From: Methanobacteriota archaeon
GTDB lineage: Archaea; Thermoplasmatota; Poseidoniia; Poseidoniales; Thalassarchaeaceae
Direction: 5' to 3'
Assembly: GCA_002712285.1 (NCBI GenBank)
Contig: PATC01000042.1
Location: forward strand, 1-51,005
Length of the DNA stretch: 51,005 nt
Under the pieces are notes generated by a model. The model saw only the letters and a program-made list of their open reading frames with translations. It was not told where the DNA came from and searched no databases. Positions 32,288 to 41,677 of this stretch are shown piece by piece; the first letter of the stretch is position 1, and every line of letters starts with the position of its first letter. The position numbers and the translations under genes are program-made.

Positions 32288-32482
32288 ATGGTCAATGCAG
32301 AGAAACTTAGCATTGCTCGCGGACAGTTGGGTCCAAAGTGCGCAATGTGCGGCGACCCAATGATTTTCGGTGAAGCCTTGGTAATTGATTCCGAATATTA
32401 TTGTCAATCTTGTTACGAGAAGATTACAGGCGCTGTAAGTTCCTCAGAACCTAAGGAAGTCGCTGGTCTCCGGATGGATTGA
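32288..32482 (+). CDS. Small LIM-like zinc-binding protein
   Basis: 64 residues from ATG 32288; the open frame upstream has other starts but unlikely sequence. A single treble-clef/LIM-like site is visible: CAMCGDPM and, 20 residues on, YYCQSCYEKI. The rest is short and charged. The function is unknown; such proteins often act as adaptors. It precedes priS by 25 nt in the same direction, so co-transcription is likely. Confidence 0.7.
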   Translation: MVNAEKLSIARGQLGPKCAMCGDPMIFGEALVIDSEYYCQSCYEKITGAVSSSEPKEVAGLRMD

Positions 32483-32507
32483 TTTAGTTCCGCGATTTGT
32501 CCCTGTC

Positions 32508-33713
32508 GTGAGTACGGCAAGGCACCAGTTCCGTTTCTCGGAGTTCTATCGCAATCTCGCCCCCTCTGATCTTTATCTTCCTCCTCGCCTTCGTAGTCGG
32601 GAATGGATGTTCATGGGTTGGGATGATAGACCCCCTCGTCGTCATCTTGGTTTTTCAAGTGCTGGAGATCTTCATGAGATTTTGACACGTTCTAGTCCTC
32701 CGCATTCGTGTTTCCACAGTACGGCATACTACGACCGTCCTTCGGAATGGAAGATGGCGGACAAGGGCTGGCGTGGAGCGGATCTCATTTTCGATTTGGA
32801 TGGTGACCATCTTCCAGGTGTAGATGCCCTCAATTTCCCTGCGATGCTCACGACCATTCAAGAACAAGCTTTTCGCCTATGGAATGACTTCCTAGAGCCT
32901 GATTTTGGATTCAAAGAGGAACATGCGACGTTCAGCTTCTCGGGCCACCGTGGCTTCCATATCCATTATCGTCATCCGAGTATTTTGCACCTTGACTCAA
33001 AGGCACGTCAGGAGATTGTGTCGCATATATCGGGTGCTAATCTCAACATTGAGATGGCCCTTACTGGCCCTCGAGTCGGTTGGGGGCGTCGTGTCGCACG
33101 TGGTGTTGATTCTGTTCTTGATCGGTTGGAGCATTATCACCAATCATCTGATACGGAACGTAATCGAATCTTTCGCGAACTTCGATCTACAGCCGTATTA
33201 GGTTCAGCCAATATGTCGAGGAAGCCTACGATGAGTGAGAAGGCTATGGCAACATTGGCGGCGATGTCTGTCGATGCAGACCGTAGGAGGCGATTGAAGA
33301 ACTCTCTCAACAATATGGGTAAGCAGTTCGGAAAGAATGGTGAACTATTCACGTCCTTGATTCTCGGTGATCAGAGCGTGGTACTTGATCAGGCTGCTGA
33401 GAATGACGATAATGTGACAGTCGATGTTCGACGTGTGATTCGATGGGTAGGAAGTCTTCACGGTAAGGCTGGTCTTCGAGTCACTGAGTTCCCTCTTTCA
33501 CGTTTAGATCCTGATGGTTCTGGTGCATTTGATTCCCTCACGGAGGCTGTACCGTTTTCGATGGACGAAACAGAGAAAGTACGTCTTTTACATGACGACA
33601 TTACTGCAAGAATCGGCAATGAAGTTGTCGAGGGCAATCGGGGCGAAGAAATCGAGGTTTCAGAAGCTATGAGTATTTTTCTTGGGCTCAAACGGTGGTG
33701 TGAGCCTCTCTAA
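32508..33713 (+). CDS. priS: DNA primase small (catalytic) subunit
   Basis: 401 residues. Archaeal/eukaryotic-type primase that makes replication primers with PriL. The catalytic Asp pair is in DLIFDLDGDH (Asp96, Asp98). SGHRGFHIHY contains the conserved Ser/His nucleotide site. SLHGKAGLRV with a preceding VDVRRVIRW is the C-terminal family signature carrying the third acidic residue. The start is GTG 32508, where the sequence begins in the usual place (QFRFSEFYRN). Length is in the normal range, slightly long for a euryarchaeon. Confidence 0.94.
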   Translation: MSTARHQFRFSEFYRNLAPSDLYLPPRLRSREWMFMGWDDRPPRRHLGFSSAGDLHEILTRSSPPHSCFHSTAYYDRPSEWKMADKGWRGADLIFDLDGDHLPGVDALNFPAMLTTIQEQAFRLWNDFLEPDFGFKEEHATFSFSGHRGFHIHYRHPSILHLDSKARQEIVSHISGANLNIEMALTGPRVGWGRRVARGVDSVLDRLEHYHQSSDTERNRIFRELRSTAVLGSANMSRKPTMSEKAMATLAAMSVDADRRRRLKNSLNNMGKQFGKNGELFTSLILGDQSVVLDQAAENDDNVTVDVRRVIRWVGSLHGKAGLRVTEFPLSRLDPDGSGAFDSLTEAVPFSMDETEKVRLLHDDITARIGNEVVEGNRGEEIEVSEAMSIFLGLKRWCEPL

Positions 33714-33790
33714 GGTTCCATGGATTGAGTATCCTCCATCGGGGAATGTTAAAACCGTAATCGTGCTGAATCCGATACAGAGTGGTCGGG

Positions 33791-34966
33791 ATGACATCGG
33801 ATGAAGAGAATCCACCGTTGCCGCCAGGAGCCATGCCTCCACCTCCACCTCCTGGTGGAATGATGCCTCCTCCGCCACCTGCTGGAGTGCCTCCTCCGCC
33901 GAGTGAAATGCCTCCACCTCCGTCAGTTGCTGCTCCTGCTCCTCCGGCAGAAATGCCTCCGCCTACACCAGCAGCTGCTCCTGCTCCTCCGGCAGAAATG
34001 CCTCCTCCTCCACCAGCAGCTGCTCCTGCTCCTCCGGCAGAAATGCCTCCTCCTCCCTCTGCGGCTCCGGTCCCTCCGGCAGAAATGCCTCCTCCTCCCT
34101 CTGCGGCTTCACCTCCAGAACTTCCCCCATCTGATGGCCGTATCGATCTTCGAGGACTTCGGGAAGAATCCGATTCCTCAGTTCAGAATCACGATCAGAT
34201 GTATGGTCATATTGATCGTATCGCTTCAGGACAGGTTGGTACTTTGTTGGATCGTTTCTCTAATCGCTTTGGTTCAGATCTCGACCGTGAAATCATTGTG
34301 TTACGTAAGAAGGAACAGCAGGCAATGCGGGAGGTCAACCCCACGGTTGAACTGATAAGTGGGGGTCGATCAGAAGATATCGACGTCGAAGGAGACTTGG
34401 AAGATGTTGAAGATCTCAAGGCGGCAATTGAGGATGCTATTCGCCCTCTCAAGAAACGCTTTGATCGAGCCAAGAAAGAACGAGATACGAGTTTGATTCG
34501 CAAGATTCAACCACGTTTGAAGGCCCTTGTTGAAGAACGGAAGATGGTAATCGAGGTCATTGAAGGTGAGCGTGATATTGAAGATATCAAAGAACTCATG
34601 GATGAATACCTTGGTGATTTACCTCCGGAGGATGAAGAAGATGCTGATGATGTCATGGATGATACTCCTGAAGATGTATCGTCCGAGGATGACGACGATA
34701 GTGATGAGGACTTCCGTGCCTTTACAGATCTTGCCAATGAACTCCTTGGTCTAATGCCCGAAGAGTTTCAGAAAGAGTTCATTTCTGGTCCAGATATCGA
34801 ATTCTTCTCCGCAGTTTTCAACGATCCAGCAGGTGCTGATGATAGCGACCGTCGTGCTTTCGTTGATATGATCAATCGCGAACTGGGTTCCGCTCCAGAC
34901 GCGGTTACACAGCGTCTTGTCCAGGATATCGAACTGGCTAAGCGGATTAAGATAAGATACGGGTGA
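33791..34966 (+). CDS. Proline-rich repeat protein with acidic helical C-terminal region
   Basis: About 391 residues from ATG 33791 (GTG 33782 is possible). The first ~110 residues are almost only Pro, Ala, Glu and Met, built from a 14-15-residue repeat (PPAEMPPPPxAAAPA). Then come a charged helical section (IVLRKKEQQAMRE, LKKRFDRAKKERD, KALVEERKMVIEV), an acidic run (DDTPEDVSSEDDDDSDED) and a final helical domain (FTDLANELLGLMPEEFQKEF). No signal peptide. The family is not recognised. The Pro-rich arm could reach for SH3-like or other partners (inference). It is followed after 5 nt by a basic-tailed membrane protein, so opposite charges may bring the two together. Confidence 0.75.
   Translation: MTSDEENPPLPPGAMPPPPPPGGMMPPPPPAGVPPPPSEMPPPPSVAAPAPPAEMPPPTPAAAPAPPAEMPPPPPAAAPAPPAEMPPPPSAAPVPPAEMPPPPSAASPPELPPSDGRIDLRGLREESDSSVQNHDQMYGHIDRIASGQVGTLLDRFSNRFGSDLDREIIVLRKKEQQAMREVNPTVELISGGRSEDIDVEGDLEDVEDLKAAIEDAIRPLKKRFDRAKKERDTSLIRKIQPRLKALVEERKMVIEVIEGERDIEDIKELMDEYLGDLPPEDEEDADDVMDDTPEDVSSEDDDDSDEDFRAFTDLANELLGLMPEEFQKEFISGPDIEFFSAVFNDPAGADDSDRRAFVDMINRELGSAPDAVTQRLVQDIELAKRIKIRYG
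33905..34110 (+). repeat. In-frame tandem repeat, 45-bp unit
   Basis: The hexamer gaaatg recurs at 33905, 33950, 33995, 34040 and 34082, giving spacings of 45, 45, 45 and 42 bases. Units encode PPAEMPPPPxAAAPA and are nearly identical at DNA level in the middle copies, which suggests recent slippage or recombination and probable length variation between strains. The repeat stays in frame. Confidence 0.9.
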
Positions 34967-34971
34967 ATAAA

Positions 34972-35823
34972 ATGGGACTGCTAGACCGATTAGATGATGA
35001 TGCGGACGTTGCCGATGAGGCTGCCTCAATTGAGGAAGTTACCAAGGAAGTCGAGAAGACGGCGCCCAAGAAGAAAGGTCGTCGCGCTCGTCGTTCAAAG
35101 GCGAAAGAAGAGACGATAGTCGATGATGAACCTGTAGAGAAAACTGCGCCTAAGAAGAAAGGTCGTAGCCGTAGAGAGAGGCAACCTCGAGAGAAGAAGG
35201 AGCGAGTCGTCAGAAAGATTAGTGAAGATCGCGAAATTGCCGGAATGGCAGCGTTTTCCTTCCGGCGGATTGTTGACTTCATTGTTAACTACGGATGGGC
35301 GATTCCAATTCTAGGAATTAGTCTCCTTGGAACGAATGCAGATTTCACATGGTTTATCATTGGAGGATTGGCTCTGATGCTGTTGAACAATATTGTTCTG
35401 CCCTATCAGTTTGGTAGAACATTAGGAAATTTCACAACTCGAACAATGTTTGTCCGACACACTGGGAAAGCTCCCATGTTCATGTTCTTCTTGATGAAGA
35501 CGTTTTATTTCCCATTCCTCCTTCTTGGCTTATTTGGAATTCAACTGGCTTTAGAATATAGTAAAGAGACCAACATCGTCGTTTTGGTAATCTGTATTAT
35601 CTCGCTACTTATCTTCCTCGCAGACACTATCATTTCACGGATTCGTAAGGATGATCGTATGGGTCTATGGGAAACAGCATTCCTTGGTGTTTGGTTGACA
35701 AAACACATTAGTTCTGGTGAATCTAGTGGCTGGCTCAAGCGCCTTGAGTCTTCAGGTGATTTCTTTGAGCAGCGAGGTTGGGGCGTAGATGGTGAGGGCG
35801 GCGAAGAAGCCGATGAGTCCTGA
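34972..35823 (+). CDS. Membrane protein with Lys/Arg-rich N-terminal repeats, RDD-like
   Basis: About 283 residues from ATG 34972, with GGTGA five bases upstream (overlapping the previous stop); GTG 34963 is the alternative. The N-terminus has a duplicated basic unit (KTAPKKKGRRARRSK and KTAPKKKGRSRRE) in an otherwise acidic context. After about residue 95 there are four hydrophobic segments (FIVNYGWAIPILGISLL, FIIGGLALMLLNNIV, MFFLMKTFYFPFLLLGLF, IVVLVICIISLLIFLA). RTLGNFTTRTMFV resembles the 'G.TLGK....r' motif of RDD proteins, but weakly. The function is unknown; the basic arm could bind nucleic acid or the acidic neighbour. Confidence 0.65.
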   Translation: MGLLDRLDDDADVADEAASIEEVTKEVEKTAPKKKGRRARRSKAKEETIVDDEPVEKTAPKKKGRSRRERQPREKKERVVRKISEDREIAGMAAFSFRRIVDFIVNYGWAIPILGISLLGTNADFTWFIIGGLALMLLNNIVLPYQFGRTLGNFTTRTMFVRHTGKAPMFMFFLMKTFYFPFLLLGLFGIQLALEYSKETNIVVLVICIISLLIFLADTIISRIRKDDRMGLWETAFLGVWLTKHISSGESSGWLKRLESSGDFFEQRGWGVDGEGGEEADES

Positions 35824-35837
35824 AGGATCCACCCCTC

Positions 35838-36797
35838 ATGACTTATTCACCCATTGATCCAAAGGTCACTCGGCCTATTCTAACACGTATAATTATTGTA
35901 ACCTCATTACTGGGTATTGCGTTTGGAATCACTCAATTAGAAATTCTACTGGGAGTCTTGAGTATTTTTTTACTAATGGTCGGTATTGTTTCACACAAAA
36001 TTTTCACTGGTTTAGTTCGCCCTGTCCGGAAAATAAGGTCACCTTCGAGCGATTTTACTCTGTGTAGATGGACTAGTGTGAATGATTCCTCCGTGGCTCG
36101 TTTTGAACGCTGGCTAGACAAACCAGCACCACTCATCATTGCTATACATGGTTGGCAATCAGATTCTAGCTCTTCTGAGAAACGAATTGGTCCGTTTCTT
36201 GAGCGTGATTATCATGCTGTTTTGATAGATCTTCCAGGTCATGGTCATTCAGATGGTTTAGCCATATGGACTGCAGTAGAATCTGGGAGGAACGTACTGG
36301 ATATGATGCGAGATTTGGCTAATGTATGGGATTGGTCACAAATTACTTCGGTTGTTCTATTGGGGCATAGTATGGGTGGCTTCGTATCACTGGGATTTGC
36401 AGATCAATTTAGTGAGGCTTTGCCTATGCCAATCGAACGTGTGTATCTTGAATCGCCAATGACATCTTTCCCGATGGTATTTGCTCATAGAACAACAGGT
36501 ATCGCCATTATGGGCCGTCATATTTCTCGCTTAGATCTTCAATGGTCTTTTCTTCGTAAGGGGCCAGATAGTAAACTAAACTGGTCACATTTTAGTGTGC
36601 CAAAATGGGGAGTGCCATCCATGGAGGTAAGAATTCTCCAAGCTAAAGAGGATATTGCATTAGGATTAGAGCACCTTGAACTGCTTCAGCCACATGCTAA
36701 TGATGATTGGGAGATTGTAATTGACGAGGATTTGAAGCATTTTGGTGCTTCAAGAGGCAATGCATATTCTACCTATCTTAGATGGATTGATGATTGA
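35838..36797 (+). CDS. Alpha/beta hydrolase, membrane-anchored
   Basis: 319 residues. Two hydrophobic segments at the N-terminus (ILTRIIIVTSLLGIAFGI and ILLGVLSIFLLMVGIV) precede the hydrolase fold. IIAIHGWQSD forms the oxyanion region, IDLPGHGHSDG is the next strand-turn, and LLGHSMGGFVSL holds the nucleophile Ser in GHSMGG. The acid is probably in LQAKEDIALG and the catalytic His in DLKHFGASRG. It is an esterase/lipase-like enzyme with unknown substrate. It follows the membrane protein gene by 14 nt and converges on the acyltransferase gene. Confidence 0.85.
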   Translation: MTYSPIDPKVTRPILTRIIIVTSLLGIAFGITQLEILLGVLSIFLLMVGIVSHKIFTGLVRPVRKIRSPSSDFTLCRWTSVNDSSVARFERWLDKPAPLIIAIHGWQSDSSSSEKRIGPFLERDYHAVLIDLPGHGHSDGLAIWTAVESGRNVLDMMRDLANVWDWSQITSVVLLGHSMGGFVSLGFADQFSEALPMPIERVYLESPMTSFPMVFAHRTTGIAIMGRHISRLDLQWSFLRKGPDSKLNWSHFSVPKWGVPSMEVRILQAKEDIALGLEHLELLQPHANDDWEIVIDEDLKHFGASRGNAYSTYLRWIDD

Positions 36798-36804
36798 TTT
36801 GCCT

Positions 36805-38151
36805 TCATAATTCGGCGATAAATCCGGATATGATCAAAAATAACAGCAGGCTAATCACCATCCCGAATGTGACGAAGTGCATAGCAATTGAGAGTCCAAT
36901 ACGTAGTTCGGGTTTCTTTATTTCACTGAAGGGCCAAATGGAATTTATTTGATCTTGGCTCCCGCGGATACCAAAGAGTGGTCGAGCATATCGTGTTCTT
37001 CTAACAATCTCGAAGCAAATCATTACTCCAGACATAACGATGATTGTTCCAAGAATCATACTGATGTAGTAATTCAGACCGATTGCACTGAAGATTGCAA
37101 TTGGGAGAAATGTTAGGTGCATATGTACCACATAGGTAGGATACACTGCTTCGTTGAGGTAGGCTAAAGATGAACTAGGTCGATTCAAAAGTTTAGATGC
37201 CCAAGAGAAAATCAGCATACACCAGAACCAAGCATGAAACGACTGAACGATAGATGCAATTACAGCAATGTTGCTGAATGCGGGGTGGCCTCTGTTATAC
37301 CAACCGCCTTCCATAATTTTTGGAACCTCACTTGATTCGTTGATTACGAACCATAAGATGGCGAGGATTGGTACCATAATTGTGAGAGGAATTCGAATAC
37401 GATCGAGGACTGTGAAGTATTCCTCTTTCGCGGAGATTAGAAGATAGCCAAACAGGAAGTAAAGCAAATACCGAGAGAATTCCCACCACATGCCAACCTC
37501 TCCAAATCGCCATGGTTTGAACAGAATGCCATTGGTAGCAAGAATCAATGGTGGGACAAGGAGTATTCCTAGCCCAAATGGAAGTTTTAGTAATTTACGA
37601 ACACCTCTCATTAGTAGACCATCTGGTTTGTTCTTCACTAAGAAGAAGATTGGTGAGAGGATTACTGAGTAAATCAAGAGGTTGTAAATGAACCAAAGAT
37701 GGCCATATGGCATGTCTTTACTGCCGGGAAAAATTGTAAACAATCCAATCGTTGAGCTTATGGGTTCGAATATTCCAAAGAAAAGAATGTAGACTCCGAA
37801 TAGCAAGGGTATTCCAAGTCTAGATGCTCTCTCCTTCAGATAGGTTCTCGCATTTCTACGTTTCAAGGCAAAGGCTGTTCCCATTCCTGATATGACGAAT
37901 AGTGCGGCTAATCTCCATTGATGCATCACGCCAATGATGAAGAAGAGAGGCAAATCCCATGCACTAGCTTCAATTTGGCCTAGGGAGAAAGCTGAGTAAT
38001 GAAACCAGATTAGAAGTGCGAAGAGGATTACGCGTAACCAATCGAGGTCATGACGCCGGATAGGCTTGTGAAATACCTCTTCGTCGGGAGTAGATTGTAT
38101 AATTGATTGAACATGATTTGATTGCGTAATCGAGTTCAGATCTTGAATCAT
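36805..38151 (-). CDS. Acyltransferase 3 family membrane protein
   Basis: 448 residues with about ten membrane helices. RRHDLDWLRVILFALLIWFHYS contains the conserved R/D...H pattern at the first helix of acyltransferase-3 (OafA/YrhL/MdoC) proteins. The later PYGHLWFIYNLLIYS block is the other family landmark, and it resembles the glucan-biosynthesis C-like branch. Such enzymes acetylate or succinylate sugars and lipids across the membrane. Its start overlaps the stop of the CNNM-like gene by 4 nt (ATGA), so they are co-translated. Confidence 0.87.
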   Translation of the reverse strand: MIQDLNSITQSNHVQSIIQSTPDEEVFHKPIRRHDLDWLRVILFALLIWFHYSAFSLGQIEASAWDLPLFFIIGVMHQWRLAALFVISGMGTAFALKRRNARTYLKERASRLGIPLLFGVYILFFGIFEPISSTIGLFTIFPGSKDMPYGHLWFIYNLLIYSVILSPIFFLVKNKPDGLLMRGVRKLLKLPFGLGILLVPPLILATNGILFKPWRFGEVGMWWEFSRYLLYFLFGYLLISAKEEYFTVLDRIRIPLTIMVPILAILWFVINESSEVPKIMEGGWYNRGHPAFSNIAVIASIVQSFHAWFWCMLIFSWASKLLNRPSSSLAYLNEAVYPTYVVHMHLTFLPIAIFSAIGLNYYISMILGTIIVMSGVMICFEIVRRTRYARPLFGIRGSQDQINSIWPFSEIKKPELRIGLSIAMHFVTFGMVISLLLFLIISGFIAEL

Positions 38152-39281
38152 TCAGATTCCTCTTGACGACGTTCGATAGCGAATTTTCGAAGGTCTTCTC
38201 CAGTAACACCTTCTTCGATACCTTCTATGTCTTTTTCGTCTACAATTTCGACGCCTAGAATTGTCTCAATTACATCCTCCATCGTAACTAGTCCAAGTGT
38301 AGCACCGAATTCATCTTGGACAAGAGCCAATTGTTCTTTACGAGATAGAAAGATATCCAACAAATCATCGAGGTTTGTCTTCTCGCCTACGCGGACAATG
38401 TCTCGCATCAATGACGACATCTTGCTTTGATGCTCGTCTGCTGCGGCTTTGCGATATATGTCGGAGCGGAGTACGAGTCCAACAGGTTGGTCGATTTCTC
38501 CATCGAAGACAGGAAGACGTCCATGGACCATGATTGGATTTTTGTCCATCGCTGCCTGAACAGTGTCATCTACAAGCACGAAGGACATTACAGTCCTTGG
38601 CGTCATCACGGTAGTGACATTTTGATCTCGTAGACTCAGTAGATTTCTAATGGCCTTCTCTTCGTCTGTCTCAATTACACTCTCATCCTCTGCGACTTCG
38701 ACCATAGCGGCTAATTCATCCCGAGTAACTGCACTTTCAGACTTTGCGGGGAACAAGTTCCTCATCCATTCCATTGGGATGACGATTGGTAGTAGAATCA
38801 GGATTAGACCCCGCAGTGTATAGGCTGAAAAGACACTGAGATTTTTCCAATACAAGGCGCCGAGTGTCTTCGGGATAATTTCAGAGAGAACTAGAATTCC
38901 TAGAGTCAGCACAGAGGAAGCCACTGCCATCACTAATGCTTCAGATTCGGTACCCTCGACCATGGCTGCTACTTCAGCACCGACACCAAGGGCTCCAACA
39001 GTATGCGCAATAGTGTTTAGAGTTAGAATTGCGGTCAGAGGTCGTTCAGGTTCATCTTTGAATCGAGCCCAAAGGTTAGCGACACGGCTGCCTTTTTGTT
39101 CTAGTACCTTGACATGAGAAATAGAAGTACTGAGTAGCACTGCCTCTAGGACACTACAAAGGAAGGATGCACCGAGGGCTAAAGTCGCATACAGAATTAG
39201 TAGAGTGTAATCGCCTTGACCACCCGCTACGGAGGTTTGGCCAACTAAGGTATGGACATCCACTTCGGACTCACTCCGCAT
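38148..39281 (-). CDS. CNNM/CorB-like transporter (DUF21 + CBS pair)
   Basis: 377 residues. The N-terminal DUF21 membrane domain has TLLILYATLALGASFLCSVLEAVLLS, the proline-containing LSEIIPKTLGALYWKN motif and further helices. A helical linker leads to a CBS pair (VTTVMTPRTVMSFVLVD ... LALVQDEFGATLGLVTMEDVIE), which usually binds ATP/Mg. Members include Mg2+ transport or export proteins (CorB/CNNM). No C-terminal CorC domain is present. It heads a two-gene operon with the acyltransferase. Confidence 0.88.
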   Translation of the reverse strand: MRSESEVDVHTLVGQTSVAGGQGDYTLLILYATLALGASFLCSVLEAVLLSTSISHVKVLEQKGSRVANLWARFKDEPERPLTAILTLNTIAHTVGALGVGAEVAAMVEGTESEALVMAVASSVLTLGILVLSEIIPKTLGALYWKNLSVFSAYTLRGLILILLPIVIPMEWMRNLFPAKSESAVTRDELAAMVEVAEDESVIETDEEKAIRNLLSLRDQNVTTVMTPRTVMSFVLVDDTVQAAMDKNPIMVHGRLPVFDGEIDQPVGLVLRSDIYRKAAADEHQSKMSSLMRDIVRVGEKTNLDDLLDIFLSRKEQLALVQDEFGATLGLVTMEDVIETILGVEIVDEKDIEGIEEGVTGEDLRKFAIERRQEESE

Positions 39282-39415
39282 ATGAAAGTGGATCAGATTC
39301 GTTTACGGACCCTGTCATGTGCATGTCTCTGAAGCGCTGTTAGGTCTAAAGGGTTCTTGAAGAGGGGGCTACCTGTGAACGCCACATTGAATTGCGGGTC
39401 AGACCAGCGCGGAGC

Positions 39416-41671
39416 ATGACCGGAGAGCACGTACTCGTCTGTGTGGCGTGGCCATACGCCAACGGTCCGCTCCATCTTGGGCATGTAGCAGGCTGCTATC
39501 TTCCTCCGGATATTACTGCTCGATTCGAGCGTTCGAGAGGCAATCGTGTCCTGATGGTTTCTGGTTCAGATGAGCACGGCACACCAATCACTGTCACAGC
39601 TGAAATTGAAGGCGTCAATCCACGAGATATCGTTGATCGATATCATGCCATTAACACGAAGGCCTTGTTAGATCTAGGTTGTGTATGGGAGCCAAACATC
39701 GATTCTCGTGGCATTGAATATGGTGGTGCGTTGTTTAATCGAACTTCAGACCCCTCTCATATTGAACGCGTCCAAGCCAACTTTACTTCACTACTCGATG
39801 CTGGATTGTTTGAGAGGCGGTCGATGGACCAATACTACGAGGTGCGTAATGATGGAACAGGTCGGTTCCTTCCTGATCGCTATGTGGAAGGCACTTGCCC
39901 CACCTGTGGTGATACTGATGCACGTGGAGATCAGTGTGATGCCTGCGGAGTAACTTATGAGGCCTCCGAATTGAAGAATCCTCGTTCGAAGATGAATCCT
40001 GACGCAACGGTCGAAATTCGAGCGACAGAGCACATGTTCTACCGTCTTGACGTATTTCAGAAAGCCCTCGAAGAACATGCTGATTCTCGATGGCCGATTT
40101 GGAAGAATAACGTGCGTGCAATGACCAAGCAATGGTTGGACATGGGGCTGCGCCCACGTGCCGTTACTCGCGATTTAGAATGGGGCGTACCAGTTCCAAT
40201 TGATGATGATGAATTCGATGGAAAGTGCGTATACGTCTGGTTTGAAGCAGTTCAAGGCTACCTGACCTGCGCTCAAATATGGGCCGAGCGGCATGCTATG
40301 AATCATCCAGATGCTTCCGAGTCTTGGAAGCGTTGGTGGTGCGTCGACGAGAAGGGAAATACTCCTCGTCACCTTTACTTTCTTGGAAAGGACAACATTC
40401 CGTTCCATACGGTAATTTGGCCCGCACTGATTATGGGGCTCAACATGGCGAGTAACGGTTCATCTTCTGCGACTCTTCCCGGTCCGGGTGATTTGCATCT
40501 CGAAGATAATGTTCCTGCAATGGAGTATCTCATGCTTGCAGGTGGTCAGTTTAGCAAATCCCGTAAGCACGCAATTTGGCTCCCCTCGTTCCTCGAAAAG
40601 CATGATCCAGATACCCTTCGTTATGTATTAACAATAAACATGCCAGAGGCTCATGACACGGATTTTAACTGGGGTGATTTTGTTGAGAAGGTCAATACTG
40701 AGTTAATCGCCGCATACGGTAATTTCGTACATCGCATCATGACACTCGCCGAACGCCTTCCCTCTGAAGATGGCTCCCCTCTGTTACCATTCGATGATAT
40801 TGAACACAATCGTAAGCATGCAGACAAACTAGAGGAGTTTCATGCTTCTATCACAGATTCGTTAGAACGTCATCGGTACAAGGAAGCCCTTCGTACTGTA
40901 ATGTCTGCAGCCCAGTATGGAAACCAAATGATCCAAGCAGCTGCTCCTTGGGCTCATCTATCACAGGATGGAGATGAGGGGGAGAGGCAATCCTCTCTCT
41001 CAACACTAGCATTTGGTTGGCGTATTGCTCGATTCCTATCTATTGTCACTCAACCTTTCATCCCATTTTCTGCTCAGAGATTATGGGCGATGCTGGGGCA
41101 AGATGGTGAGGTCACAGCCTCACATTGGGACCATGCTATCGATTGGTCTGCACCTATGACATGGACTGGAGAGTCTGCGAAGCCTCTGTTTCAGCGTCTT
41201 GATATCGATGAAATACTCGCTCGAGAGGGAGTCGTTGCTGATGAACACGTGGACGAATCAGAACCTTCTACCCATAGTGTCAAGGGTAGTAACCGGTCAA
41301 AGAAAGACAGTGGTCCCATGTCTGATGAGGTAGAGGGTGTGCAATTCATTGAGTTTGATCAGTTCTTGGCTGTAGATATTCGAATTGGTCGGATTGATTC
41401 AGTTGAGGATCATCCTGATGCCGACAAGCTCTACGTTGTCCGCATAGATGATGGTACAGAATCAGGACGCACCGTGTGTGCAGGTCTCAAAGAATTCTAT
41501 CAGCCCGATGAAATGACAGGCCTTCACGTTGCTTTCGTTGCGAATCTAAAACCCCGGAAGTTGCGCGGAGTGATGTCAGAAGGGATGATGCTTGCAGCAG
41601 ATGATGGAAAGGGAGGAGTTTGTCTTCTCACCGTCGATTCCAAAATGACTCCTGGTTCGGAAGTTCGTTGA
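39416..41671 (+). CDS. metG: Methionyl-tRNA synthetase with C-terminal tRNA-binding domain
   Basis: About 751 residues from ATG 39416 (TTG 39392 is also open). The class I HIGH motif is HLGH (20-23) and KMSKS appears as FSKSRK. Two zinc knuckles (CPTCGD, CDACG) follow the connecting-peptide region. After the anticodon domain and an acidic linker (SEPSTHSVKGSNRSKKD), the last ~110 residues are an EMAPII/Trbp111-type OB fold (DIRIGRIDSVEDHPDADKLY ... GLKEFYQP ... LRGVMSEGMMLAA) that clamps tRNA. In several archaea this domain is a separate protein; here it is fused. It converges on tsr3 (6-nt gap). Confidence 0.96.
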   Translation: MTGEHVLVCVAWPYANGPLHLGHVAGCYLPPDITARFERSRGNRVLMVSGSDEHGTPITVTAEIEGVNPRDIVDRYHAINTKALLDLGCVWEPNIDSRGIEYGGALFNRTSDPSHIERVQANFTSLLDAGLFERRSMDQYYEVRNDGTGRFLPDRYVEGTCPTCGDTDARGDQCDACGVTYEASELKNPRSKMNPDATVEIRATEHMFYRLDVFQKALEEHADSRWPIWKNNVRAMTKQWLDMGLRPRAVTRDLEWGVPVPIDDDEFDGKCVYVWFEAVQGYLTCAQIWAERHAMNHPDASESWKRWWCVDEKGNTPRHLYFLGKDNIPFHTVIWPALIMGLNMASNGSSSATLPGPGDLHLEDNVPAMEYLMLAGGQFSKSRKHAIWLPSFLEKHDPDTLRYVLTINMPEAHDTDFNWGDFVEKVNTELIAAYGNFVHRIMTLAERLPSEDGSPLLPFDDIEHNRKHADKLEEFHASITDSLERHRYKEALRTVMSAAQYGNQMIQAAAPWAHLSQDGDEGERQSSLSTLAFGWRIARFLSIVTQPFIPFSAQRLWAMLGQDGEVTASHWDHAIDWSAPMTWTGESAKPLFQRLDIDEILAREGVVADEHVDESEPSTHSVKGSNRSKKDSGPMSDEVEGVQFIEFDQFLAVDIRIGRIDSVEDHPDADKLYVVRIDDGTESGRTVCAGLKEFYQPDEMTGLHVAFVANLKPRKLRGVMSEGMMLAADDGKGGVCLLTVDSKMTPGSEVR

Positions 41672-41677
41672 GATTGG

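Noticed and set aside
33905-34110. Regular repeats considered as a CRISPR array
   Set aside because: The units are contiguous, in frame and encode a Pro-rich repeat; there are no unique spacers between identical repeats.
39282-39415. Possible tRNA or small RNA in the longest intergenic gap
   Set aside because: No T-arm (GGTTCRANNCC) pattern or paired acceptor ends can be found; it is better read as the divergent promoter region of the CNNM-like and metG genes.
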